64,000 bases of DNA, from IMG/VR virus record IMGVR_UViG_3300028840_002618, positions 1-64,000 of that record; one strand, written 5' to 3'. Position numbers and translations under genes: made by a program. Below the pieces are notes generated by a model that saw only the letters and a program-made list of their open reading frames with translations, had not been told where the DNA came from and made no database searches. Within the stretch, counting starts at the first letter, position 1; each line of letters begins with the position of its first letter. The stretch is from a virus. Positions 45,755 through 52,762 of this stretch are shown here, in pieces.

Positions 45755-47818
45755 ATGTCTGTTATCAAGTTTTCTAAAAGTGAGTTTGAGCAAGTTCTCG
45801 CCGGGATCGCCCGCAAGTGTGATGGGGAGATCGAGAGGATCAACCATCAAGGTCTGATCAAGGGAGAACACGTCTACGCGTTGTTGCTGGCACGGTGCAA
45901 CAAGGCGATTTTTGTTCGTTCATCGGTCAAGAGTGATGGAATGTCCGCAGACGTGGGCGAGGACTCAATCCGGTTGTGGGTCTCATATCACTACCAGGGA
46001 CGTTGGGTTCCTCTAGGCAAAGAGACATACACCCAGAGAACGCAGGGCTGGGCCGACCGGATGGGGGTCAAGGTCTCAGAGTTGATCGAGGTCGCACTAA
46101 AGGATGGCAAGGTCAGGACGCTCCCAATCGGCAAGGTCTCTGAGGGTCCGAGCGAGAGCACAGACGGTCAGGAGTCGGAATCGCAGGCTGAGCCGGTCTG
46201 CCCGGAGTGTGGGTCAAAGATGGTACTCAGAACGGCGCGCAAGGGTAAGAACGCCGGCAACCAGTTCTGGGGATGCTCGACCTTCCCAAGGTGCAGAGGG
46301 ACGCGGGACGTCATCATTTCCGAGCACTTGGATGGAACGCACGTCGATGCAGATCCTCAAGGGAACGACATCAACTGGTCGGTCTATCAGACCGCGATTT
46401 TTGAGGAGATCGAGAACGGGACCGGAAACCTCGTGATAGAGGCGGTCGCGGGGTCAGGTAAAACGACGACCATCGTCCACGGTCTGGAGTATACGCCCAA
46501 GGATGCAGAGGTCGCCTTCGTCGCCTTCAATAGTCACATCGCCAAAGAGTTGGCACGGCGCGCACCGGGACACGTCGAGGTCTCCACGTTGCACTCTCTC
46601 GGACTCTCGAATATCCGCAACGCGTTTGGTTCGGTCAAGGTTGAACCGAACAAAGTGCGGGATATGGTCAGGGATTACGCAGAGCGCCAGAGTTCTATCG
46701 ACCGCTACGAGAACGTGATGCTCAACCAGAGTGGGATCGTCAAGCTCATATCCTTGGTCAAGGGGACGATGTCGGGAGACTCGGACGAGGACTTGATGGG
46801 GATCGCCTTCAACTACAACATCGAGTTGAACGATGCAGAGGGGGTCGTTTTTGAGGCCGTGAGACACATCCTGGTTCAGAGTAGAGCAGAGACCAAGATG
46901 GTTGACTTTGATGATATGGTCGACTTTTGCGCGACCGGGAGAGTGGGGTGCAAGCAGTTCGACATCCTCTTTGGTGACGAGGTTCAGGACTGGAACGCCG
47001 CGCAGATCGAGATGGCTCTGAGGTCGGTCAAGTCTGGCGGTCGCATCATCGGAGTGGGTGATCGCTGGCAGTCAATCTACGGGTTCAGGGGAGCGGACAT
47101 CAATGCAATCCCGGGTCTGATCGAGGCCACCGGGGCCAAGGTGCTGCCCCTCTCGATCACCTATCGTTGCCCGACCTCGCACGTAGAGTTAGCTAAGACT
47201 CTGGTGCCGCACATCGAGGCAAGAGAGGGAGCGCCAGAGGGGACGGTCGCGACAGTCTCAGAGTATGACTTTACACAGAAGGTAGAACAGGGCGACTTGG
47301 TTCTATGTCGATGCAACGCCCCGTTGGTGAAACCGGCCTTCGACCTCATTCGACAGGGGAAAAAGGCGGTCATCCTGGGCAGGGACATCGGCAAGAATCT
47401 TCTCCAGTTGGTCTACAAGGTACAACGCAAGTACAAGGTCCACAACCTGGGTGACACTCTGGAGAAACTATCAGTTTACGTTCGCGTCGAGGTCTCCAAG
47501 CTTCTCAAGAGAGACGCAGAGATCAGGGCTGAGAACTTGATGGACAAGGCCGACACAATCTACGCTCTCAGTGAAGGATGCGAGACCGTTCGAGAGTTGG
47601 AGTCAAAAGTCCGCAAGGTATTCTCGGACGAGCACGCAGGGGTCACCTTCAGTTCAGTACACAAGACCAAAGGGGGACAGGCCAAGGTCGTATGGATTCT
47701 GCAACCGGGCCTAATGCCGCACCCAAAGGCTAGCCGACCCCAGGACCTTCAGCAAGAGCGGAACATACAGTATGTAGCCTACACGCGGTCAATGTCAGAG
47801 CTCTACTTCGTCAAGTAG
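45755..47818 (+). CDS. UvrD-like SF1 helicase with N-terminal topoisomerase zinc finger
   Basis: 687 aa. Residues about 1-120 unknown; a C4 zinc finger CPECGSKMVLRT...GCSTFPRCRGT near 148-185, of the type at topoisomerase I C-termini; then UvrD-like helicase: AVAGSGKTTTIV near 229-240, FGDEVQDWN, GVGDRWQSIYGFRGAD, and a C-terminal TKGGQAKVVWIL plus QYVAYTRSMSELY. The fusion of the topoisomerase finger to an SF1A helicase is a recognisable but uncommon layout. DNA repair or replication role. GAGAGGAGATCTAGA precedes the ATG. Confidence 0.85.
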   Translation: MSVIKFSKSEFEQVLAGIARKCDGEIERINHQGLIKGEHVYALLLARCNKAIFVRSSVKSDGMSADVGEDSIRLWVSYHYQGRWVPLGKETYTQRTQGWADRMGVKVSELIEVALKDGKVRTLPIGKVSEGPSESTDGQESESQAEPVCPECGSKMVLRTARKGKNAGNQFWGCSTFPRCRGTRDVIISEHLDGTHVDADPQGNDINWSVYQTAIFEEIENGTGNLVIEAVAGSGKTTTIVHGLEYTPKDAEVAFVAFNSHIAKELARRAPGHVEVSTLHSLGLSNIRNAFGSVKVEPNKVRDMVRDYAERQSSIDRYENVMLNQSGIVKLISLVKGTMSGDSDEDLMGIAFNYNIELNDAEGVVFEAVRHILVQSRAETKMVDFDDMVDFCATGRVGCKQFDILFGDEVQDWNAAQIEMALRSVKSGGRIIGVGDRWQSIYGFRGADINAIPGLIEATGAKVLPLSITYRCPTSHVELAKTLVPHIEAREGAPEGTVATVSEYDFTQKVEQGDLVLCRCNAPLVKPAFDLIRQGKKAVILGRDIGKNLLQLVYKVQRKYKVHNLGDTLEKLSVYVRVEVSKLLKRDAEIRAENLMDKADTIYALSEGCETVRELESKVRKVFSDEHAGVTFSSVHKTKGGQAKVVWILQPGLMPHPKASRPQDLQQERNIQYVAYTRSMSELYFVK

Positions 47819-47823
47819 GAATG

Positions 47824-47858
47824 AGGAGAGAGGGGAGCTATCTCCTCTCTCCTTTTTT
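47824..47858 (+). terminator. Intrinsic terminator after helicase gene
   Basis: AGGAGAGAGG (47824-47833) and CCTCTCTCCT (47844-47853) followed by TTTTTT. Confidence 0.85.
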
Positions 47859-47899
47859 CAGTAAAATGTCAAAGTGTACCATAATGAGAGGGGAGTAAC

Positions 47900-48433
47900 A
47901 TGGGAATAGATCCAAAGATCGTGCTGGTAGTAGGGATCAAAACAGAGGAACACCAGAGAGTGAGTACGCCGCTAGGAGAGGACGAGATACATGTCCCTCT
48001 CATGAAGTATAGAATACCAGGAACAGAGACCTGCGCTTTTCTGGAGGAGGGGACATTGTATGATTACCTGTGGCATGGCCCTCCGATGGGGAGTTCTCTC
48101 CGCAATCCAGGGAACATTGTCGGATACATCGTAGACAAAATAAGCCCATACAGTTGGATCGCCAGGGCCCTGATGCACATCCCTGAATGTGACAATGATC
48201 ACTTTGTGGTAGAGATGCCGCTGCGGGAGTTCAGTGACAACGACACCTTTGAAGTAGAACAAGACGCCGGCGACGTTGTCTCGGAGCATCGGAACATCAT
48301 CAACATGGGAGGATCATGGGGACTGTTCAACTCTGACCAGTGGTGGCATTGGGCCATAGAGATCTTGAGGATCGCCGGTTGGGAGGTCAAGAGAACAGAC
48401 CTCAGATTGTACCTTATTATGGACTGGGCATAG
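47900..48433 (+). CDS. Unknown protein, 177 aa
   Basis: GAGAGGGGAGTAAC precedes the ATG. Mixed alpha/beta, Trp-rich C-terminus. A weak promoter could lie at 47857-47885 (TTCAGT, 17 bp, CATAAT). No family recognised. Confidence 0.65.
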   Translation: MGIDPKIVLVVGIKTEEHQRVSTPLGEDEIHVPLMKYRIPGTETCAFLEEGTLYDYLWHGPPMGSSLRNPGNIVGYIVDKISPYSWIARALMHIPECDNDHFVVEMPLREFSDNDTFEVEQDAGDVVSEHRNIINMGGSWGLFNSDQWWHWAIEILRIAGWEVKRTDLRLYLIMDWA

Positions 48434-48513
48434 GCTTTTGTCGGGAGTCTAGGCCGTTCTCGGCTTAGGCTCATTCCTGCGAAGAGCTAGGCACTACACG
48501 TAGAGAGGGGATC

Positions 48514-48864
48514 ATGGGAACATATCCACAAATCGAGGTACAGGCAAGTTGGAGCGAGATCTTGATCGAGATCATCTTACAGAAAGGATGGGCGCACATC
48601 AAGATCAGAAAACAGAACAAAGACGGGGTCGTGCTGCCGAGCGACTTCAAGATCCAGTTGCCGCACCAGAGGGGTGACGAGTGGCTGTCTATGCAGGGAT
48701 TGTATGAGCATATGGGTCTGGAGGGGTTGGCGGGGGATCTAGGAGTGGTGCTCGACACGATGTACATGAACTCGATCTACTGGACACGGTTCACAGAAAC
48801 GGACATAGAGGTCTTGGAGAAAACGGCACGCCGGTTCTTTCCATCAGAGAGTGAGGCGGCATGA
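48514..48864 (+). CDS. Unknown protein, 116 aa
   Basis: AGAGAGGGGATC precedes the ATG. Segment GYPQ-like start then WSEILIEIILQKGWAHIKIRK. Overlaps the next start by 4 bp. The 80 nt before it (48434-48513) hold no gene. Unknown. Confidence 0.65.
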   Translation: MGTYPQIEVQASWSEILIEIILQKGWAHIKIRKQNKDGVVLPSDFKIQLPHQRGDEWLSMQGLYEHMGLEGLAGDLGVVLDTMYMNSIYWTRFTETDIEVLEKTARRFFPSESEAA

Positions 48865-49343
48865 AGGATCAAGAGTTCCAAGTACGGGTAGAGTTGACAT
48901 CGTTCACAGCAGTGGTCGACGTGGTGTATGGGTCTCAGTGGGCAGGGGCCGCGATCCGAAAAGAGCTTGACTGGGAGGACCCGGCATCAAGGTCGGTCCT
49001 GCCGGCGCGCATCTATCCCAACTTGAGCCATCCTGCAGGATGCAGCCGGGAGGAGTTGGAGCGGCACATCGCCATCGAGCTGCACTGGACTAGCATTGCC
49101 CAGTATCTCGACGCCCTGTTTACCAAAGAGGAAACCTTCAAGGATGGAGGGGAGGATCTGCGCAAGGGGATCGAGGACTTTACCAAGAACGCTTACCGCA
49201 TGTTGATCGGGCCGTTGGAGGCATCAGGGCATGAACCTCAACCTGTTGGTAAAAGTACTCCTCCTCGGGCCTTCCTCGATACGGCATTCTCCCGGCACGA
49301 GAGTGCTGAACCGTTTGGTCTGGAGGACGAGCCGCCGTTCTAG
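48861..49343 (+). CDS. Unknown protein, 160 aa
   Basis: ATGA overlap with the previous stop. Mixed; C-terminal tail Ser/Pro/Glu-rich ending GLEDEPPF, an acidic tip reminiscent of ssDNA-binding proteins' C-terminal tails (DEPPF), though the N-terminal part has not been recognised as an OB fold. SSB is therefore a possible but unproven reading. Confidence 0.6.
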   Translation: MKDQEFQVRVELTSFTAVVDVVYGSQWAGAAIRKELDWEDPASRSVLPARIYPNLSHPAGCSREELERHIAIELHWTSIAQYLDALFTKEETFKDGGEDLRKGIEDFTKNAYRMLIGPLEASGHEPQPVGKSTPPRAFLDTAFSRHESAEPFGLEDEPPF

Positions 49344-49346
49344 GCA

Positions 49347-49376
49347 TTGACAGGGCATCCGTTTTCGTGGTAGAAT
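49347..49376 (+). promoter_or_regulatory. Promoter of small RNA 3
   Basis: TTGACA (49347-49352), 18 bp, TAGAAT (49371-49376), starting 3 bp after the previous stop codon. Confidence 0.7.
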
Positions 49377-49382
49377 GGATCA

Positions 49383-49450
49383 ACTTAATAGTTCACCGTT
49401 ACCGCAGAGAGAGCCGCCATCCCAGGCACCCGCCAGGATCGGCTCTTTTT
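49383..49450 (+). ncRNA. Putative small RNA 3
   Basis: About 68 nt. The 5' end ATCAACTTAATAGTTCACCG can pair with the leader motif TGAGTTGAT (one G-U pair). A terminator GAGCCG (49411-49416) / CGGCTC (49440-49445) followed by TTTTT ends it. No protein-coding potential. Confidence 0.6.
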
Positions 49451-49559
49451 GCGTCCTGGCGTGTCAGGGAGAGGGGCGGTCTGGAGAGAGGCCAAATTCT
49501 GCCAATCGAGGCAGAGAGGGCTTTCTGGGGGGTCTTTTGGGCCAGTTTGGGCCAGTCTC

Positions 49560-49610
49560 TTGACAGGTTGGGCGTTTTTGTGGTATTATGGTTGTGACAG
49601 TGAGTTGATT
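49560..49610 (+). promoter_or_regulatory. Early promoter P7 with conserved downstream element
   Basis: TTGACA (49560-49565), 18 bp, TATTAT (49584-49589), GTGACAGTGAGTTGATT (49594-49610). Drives 49638-50522. Confidence 0.85.
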
Positions 49611-49637
49611 ATGATTGAATTTCGAGAGGGGTCCAAA

Positions 49638-49805
49638 ATGTCCAAGGTAGAGATCAAGATGGCAATTCAGAAAAAGGTAGATCGGGTGCGTCGCCTCCAG
49701 GCCCTACGCGCCAACGCGCGCGACCAGGAGCGTCGGGATCACCTGAGTGACGTCATCGGCCAGTTGTTTGTAGAGATCGACGTCTTGGAGTCAGAGATCG
49801 AGTAG
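49638..49805 (+). CDS. 55-aa helical protein
   Basis: ATG 49638 after GAGAGGGGTCCAAA. Helical, Arg-rich (KVDRVRRLQALRANARDQ). First gene of the P7 operon. Unknown. Confidence 0.7.
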   Translation: MSKVEIKMAIQKKVDRVRRLQALRANARDQERRDHLSDVIGQLFVEIDVLESEIE

Positions 49806-49829
49806 AGAATAGAAAAGGGAGATCGGAAA

Positions 49830-50102
49830 ATGTCTAATTATGATTTTTTCAAGCATGAGGGAATGGACGAGGCGGCGAGCGAACTGCGGAACGCCCGGGA
49901 TCGGGTCAAGGCCGAGAAGGTCAAGTGGCTGAATGAGATCGCCGGGACGTTTGCCTCTGAGGTCGTGGATTATATCTATAATCAGGATGTGGAGCCGGGG
50001 CCGCAAGGCCTGGAGGTCGCACGCGCACAGGCACAGATGGCAGTCGAGTGGAAACTGGGCGAGTTGATCGCCGCGGTCAGGTACGGTGAGGAACAACTGT
50101 AG
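49830..50102 (+). CDS. 90-aa helical protein
   Basis: Second gene of the P7 operon, GGAGATCGGAAA upstream. Helical, acidic. Unknown. Confidence 0.65.
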   Translation: MSNYDFFKHEGMDEAASELRNARDRVKAEKVKWLNEIAGTFASEVVDYIYNQDVEPGPQGLEVARAQAQMAVEWKLGELIAAVRYGEEQL

Positions 50103-50118
50103 AGAGGGGATCGAGGGG

Positions 50119-50280
50119 ATGACAGACGAGCAGAAACGCTTAGCCAAGTTGAAACGGAGCCAGATACGGGATCTGGAGGCGTTGATCGGGACGACTCAGA
50201 ACATGAAGTACATCGAGAGGATTAACAAGCGGATCGAGGAGTTGATCGACGAGGTCTTGGAACTGGAGGAGGGGTCATGA
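50119..50280 (+). CDS. 53-aa coiled-coil protein
   Basis: ATG 50119 after AGAGAGGGGATCGAGGGG. One long helix with heptads (ERINKRIEELIDEVLELEEG). Overlaps the next ATG. Confidence 0.65.
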   Translation: MTDEQKRLAKLKRSQIRDLEALIGTTQNMKYIERINKRIEELIDEVLELEEGS

Positions 50281-50522
50281 ATTGTAAGGTCTGCGGAGCC
50301 GAGACATGGAACAGGGTCAAGGCCAAGGATGGGAGGGGCGTGGCCCTCTGCCCCAAGTGTGCCGGGGATGTGATCGACAACCTGGAGGCTGGCGGGGAGT
50401 ACGTAGGGATGTCTGGGGACGGCGTTATGAGAGGGGTATCGTACGCCGACCTGCACGGACAGGTGACGGACATGATCCATTCTCGGATCGTAGAGCATTT
50501 CCAGGCCCCTGCCGTAGTCTAG
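50277..50522 (+). CDS. 81-aa zinc-ribbon protein
   Basis: CKVC and CPKC near the N-terminus define a zinc ribbon. Coupled to the previous gene through ATGA overlap. Terminator follows. Confidence 0.7.
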   Translation: MNCKVCGAETWNRVKAKDGRGVALCPKCAGDVIDNLEAGGEYVGMSGDGVMRGVSYADLHGQVTDMIHSRIVEHFQAPAVV

Positions 50523-50529
50523 GTCTGGA

Positions 50530-50556
50530 GGGGAGATCGAGAGGTCTCCCCTTTTT
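50530..50556 (+). terminator. Intrinsic terminator of P7 operon
   Basis: GGGGAGA (50530-50536) / TCTCCCC (50545-50551), then TTTTT. Confidence 0.8.
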
Positions 50557-50574
50557 GGATCCAGTCAACATGTT

Positions 50575-50653
50575 CATGATCATGATGATCTCCCCTATAG
50601 GAGGTCGTCTATATATGGGGGATCATCATGATCATCATGATCATGATGATCCA
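50575..50653. repeat. GATCATGATC palindromic element, copy 2
   Basis: Same plan as copy 1: CATGATCATGATGATC, TCCCCTATAG, then ATATATGGGGGATCATC and GATCATCATGATCATG. Arms are inverted repeats around a centre of about 12 bp. Lies between the P7 terminator and promoter P8. Confidence 0.85.
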
Positions 50654-50668
50654 GTCTCAGGAAAATGC

Positions 50669-50719
50669 TTGACAGGGGCCGGTGTTTTGTGGTACTATTG
50701 TCGTGACAGTGAGTTGATT
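50669..50719 (+). promoter_or_regulatory. Early promoter P8 with conserved downstream element
   Basis: TTGACA (50669-50674), 18 bp, TACTAT (50693-50698), GTGACAGTGAGTTGATT (50703-50719). Drives 50741-51557. Confidence 0.85.
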
Positions 50720-50740
50720 CTAGTTTAGAGGAGGGACCAA

Positions 50741-51034
50741 ATGGACCAGGAATGTCGTGAAATTATCGCCCAGGCACGTAAGATGTATCGAGAGGCGCGG
50801 GAACGCTTGGAGGTCAAGGTAGAGGTTTTCAGTCTGGGGGATCGTGGTATTCTCAAGTATGGGGATCTCTTGATGACTTACGCCGAGTGTGGTTTCTCTC
50901 GGGAGGATCTGGAGGGATCGAGCTCTGAGGATCTGGAGTATGTTGTCAATGAAGTTCAAGCTGAGTTCCGCAAACGCCTGGATGGGGCCAACGACCTGGT
51001 CTCTCTGGGGAATTTGCTAGCATCGTTTGGGTAG
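50741..51034 (+). CDS. 97-aa helical protein
   Basis: GAGGAGGGACCAA precedes the ATG. Helical, with AQARKMYREARERLEVKVEV. First gene behind P8. Unknown. Confidence 0.65.
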   Translation: MDQECREIIAQARKMYREARERLEVKVEVFSLGDRGILKYGDLLMTYAECGFSREDLEGSSSEDLEYVVNEVQAEFRKRLDGANDLVSLGNLLASFG

Positions 51035-51062
51035 GTCTGAGAGTTTAGAGGAGGTTGTCAAA

Positions 51063-51557
51063 ATGAGGTCCATTGCGAAGGTAGGTTGTATCTGGGAGGC
51101 GCACGGTACACGGTTCTGCCAGTTGGAGGTCGAACACTCGATCTACGATGTTGACGTGGAGGCCGACGAGCCGCAGATCCTGAACAACGCCAAGACGAGG
51201 GGCTTCGGCTGGGTCATGGGCAAGTGGTCTTACTGCGTGCCTCTCGACTGCGCCGAGGGGGATCTGGTAGAAGTAGAGTACGTGGATGCAGGGTACTGGA
51301 AGGTCCTCTCGCAGGAGTCAGTCACGCGCCTGATGCGCCCTCTCCGTAAGGGAGAGAGGATCGACGTGGGGGACGTGCTCGTAGAGCATCGCCGGTCCCT
51401 GCCCCGCTGGTACTACGTAGTGGACGTGGGAGCCGACACAGTCTCGTACTCGAGACTGCCGGTGGAGGTAGATCGATGTGACGCGACGCTGCTCAGGGAG
51501 GAGATCTCCAATCACTTCAAGGTCTACACGCGGAGGTCAATCCTGGATCTCAGGTAG
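51063..51557 (+). CDS. 164-aa beta-rich protein
   Basis: ATG 51063 after GAGGAGGTTGTCAAA. Beta-rich with GCIWEAHGTRFCQLEVEH and a Trp/Tyr-containing second half. No recognised family. Its transcript ends at the bidirectional terminator at 51573. Confidence 0.65.
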   Translation: MRSIAKVGCIWEAHGTRFCQLEVEHSIYDVDVEADEPQILNNAKTRGFGWVMGKWSYCVPLDCAEGDLVEVEYVDAGYWKVLSQESVTRLMRPLRKGERIDVGDVLVEHRRSLPRWYYVVDVGADTVSYSRLPVEVDRCDATLLREEISNHFKVYTRRSILDLR

Positions 51558-51572
51558 TCTACCGTGGAACGG

Positions 51573-51609
51573 AAAAAGAGACCCTGCCTCGCGGCTGCGG
51601 TCTCTTTTT
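51573..51609. terminator. Bidirectional terminator
   Basis: AAAAAGAGACC (51573-51583) and GGTCTCTTTTT (51599-51609), an 11-bp stem with T runs on both strands. Ends the P8 operon on the plus strand and small RNA 4 on the minus strand. Confidence 0.9.
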
Positions 51610-51636
51610 TTGTGGGCTAGCGCCCCTCCCTAAGTT
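51573..51636 (-). ncRNA. Putative small RNA 4
   Basis: About 64 nt on the minus strand from the promoter at 51643-51671 to the T run. The 5' end is CCAACTTAGGGAGG, sharing CAACTTA with RNAs 1 and 3. No reading frame. Confidence 0.55.
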
Positions 51637-51642
51637 GGTCTC

Positions 51643-51671
51643 ATTGTACCATCTTTGGGAGGTCATGTCAA
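51643..51671 (-). promoter_or_regulatory. Promoter of small RNA 4
   Basis: TTGACA (51671-51666), 17 bp, TACAAT (51648-51643) on the minus strand. Confidence 0.75.
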
Positions 51672-51674
51672 GGC

Positions 51675-51737
51675 GAAACGCCCCTGGAGGGGACAGGGGC
51701 GTTTCTCTCGGCATTCTTGGAGTCAGTCTTGTGTCTC
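51675..51737 (-). ncRNA. Putative small RNA 5
   Basis: About 63 nt between promoter 51744-51772 and a stem GAAACGCCCCT (51675-51685) / AGGGGCGTTTC (51695-51705). No clear T run after the stem, so termination is less certain; the stem abuts the -35 of the next promoter. Confidence 0.5.
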
Positions 51738-51743
51738 TGAGAC

Positions 51744-51772
51744 ATTGTACCATGTCTGGAGCATGGTGTCAA
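51744..51772 (-). promoter_or_regulatory. Promoter of small RNA 5
   Basis: TTGACA (51772-51767), 17 bp, TACAAT (51749-51744), overlapping the stop codon of the holin-like gene. Confidence 0.75.
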
Positions 51773-52167
51773 GGGGTAGGTTGACGTAACTCCTGTTTCA
51801 CGCCGTGGATGGACAGGGCCATAACGATGGCTACCGCGACAATCGAGACGGCCTCCTCGATGAATTGGATCCAGGTTGTCGGCGGGGGTCTCTGGAGGAA
51901 AAGTACCTGGAGCCAGTAGCCAGCGATGGCGATCAGAGATGTCCCTGTGAGAGTGATAATACGCTCCCAGAGTTGGGTCAAAGTCTCCAGTCTGGGCCAG
52001 AGTCGTTCTGCTAGTTCCCAAAGGAAAAAGGCAATCGTCCCTGCCCCACCTCCGGTGACGATCCAGATCAGTATGGAGGGGAGGGAGGTCCAGTCAACAG
52101 GCTGGAGGAGTGGGGAGAGGATCAGACCAAGGATCATGAACGGTACGAGTGTAAATAGAGCTGTCAT
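51769..52167 (-). CDS. Holin-like membrane protein, three TM segments
   Basis: 132 aa. Hydrophobic segments at about 3-20, 32-50 and 72-90, with a further Val/Ala-rich segment near 105-120 (SIVAVAIVMALS). Located at the end of the tail module, where holins are often encoded. AAAGGAAAAAAC precedes the ATG. A holin role is inferred from size and topology; there is no adjacent endolysin. Confidence 0.55.
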   Translation of the reverse strand: MTALFTLVPFMILGLILSPLLQPVDWTSLPSILIWIVTGGGAGTIAFFLWELAERLWPRLETLTQLWERIITLTGTSLIAIAGYWLQVLFLQRPPPTTWIQFIEEAVSIVAVAIVMALSIHGVKQELRQPTP

Positions 52168-52187
52168 TGTTTTTTCCTTTCGTTAGG

Positions 52188-52230
52188 GGATCATGTTGAT
52201 CATCATGTTGATCATCATGATCATGTTCAT
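52188..52230. repeat. GATCATG repeat cluster
   Basis: GATCATGTTGATCATCATG units in tandem between the receiver and holin-like genes; related in sequence to the palindromic elements but lacking the CTCCCCTATAG centre. Confidence 0.65.
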
Positions 52231-52754
52231 ATGCCTCCGAGGAGGACGGATAACTTGTCGACGCCCAGGCCAGCCGCTAGGCCCAGGCCGAGAGCTGCAC
52301 CGGTCAAGAGCCAGACCCTTCTCTGGAGTCTGGCGAGTTGGTCGGTCAGGAGGTCTATACGGGCAGCGTTTTTGGAGCACTTTTTGGCATCCAGGACCAT
52401 TTTGCCGAGCCGCTGGAAAACAGACCGGAGCACAGAGGGCAGGACTGGCTTGTGTAGGACGTTGTCTACGTACCCTTCCAGCAGTTCATTCTCCAGGGCA
52501 CGATCGACATAGCCCGACATGATGACGATCGGGCCGCGATGCTCGTCTCTCCATCGTTGTAGGAGGGTATCGCCCTTTCCGTTTTTGAGTCGGAGATCGA
52601 GCAAGAGCATGTCGGCGTCCTGGATCTTGTCTAGCCCTCCCGCTAGGCTGTCTGCGGTCTCGACGGAAAAGGTCATGGAGGTCAGGACGCGGCGGGTTAG
52701 TTGTCGGATAGCATAGTCATCATCGACTACCAGTATTTTTAGGTCGTCAAACAC
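52227..52754 (-). CDS. CheY-like receiver domain with C-terminal membrane segment
   Basis: 175 aa; GTG at 52754 with AGGAGGCCCA upstream, chosen because the earlier frame would overlap the glycoside hydrolase. Complete receiver signature: acidic pair Asp11/Asp12 (VVDDDYA), phosphoacceptor Asp53 (LLLDLRL), Ser80 (IVIMSGY), Lys102 (LHKPV). A coiled coil then a hydrophobic, Gly/Leu/Ala-rich segment (WLLTGAALGLGLAAGLG) at about 148-165 follow in place of a DNA-binding domain. All switch residues are present, so it is likely phosphorylatable by a host kinase. Co-transcribed with tail genes. Confidence 0.85.
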   Translation of the reverse strand: MFDDLKILVVDDDYAIRQLTRRVLTSMTFSVETADSLAGGLDKIQDADMLLLDLRLKNGKGDTLLQRWRDEHRGPIVIMSGYVDRALENELLEGYVDNVLHKPVLPSVLRSVFQRLGKMVLDAKKCSKNAARIDLLTDQLARLQRRVWLLTGAALGLGLAAGLGVDKLSVLLGGI

Positions 52755-52762
52755 TGGGCCTC

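Noticed and set aside
47857-47885. Another member of the early promoter family before 47900
   Set aside because: The -35 is poor and the GACARTGAGTTGAT element is missing; kept only as a weak possibility in the gene entry.
41395-52230. CRISPR array suggested by repeated GATCATG units
   Set aside because: Repeats are short, contiguous or palindromic, with no regularly sized unique spacers and no cas genes.
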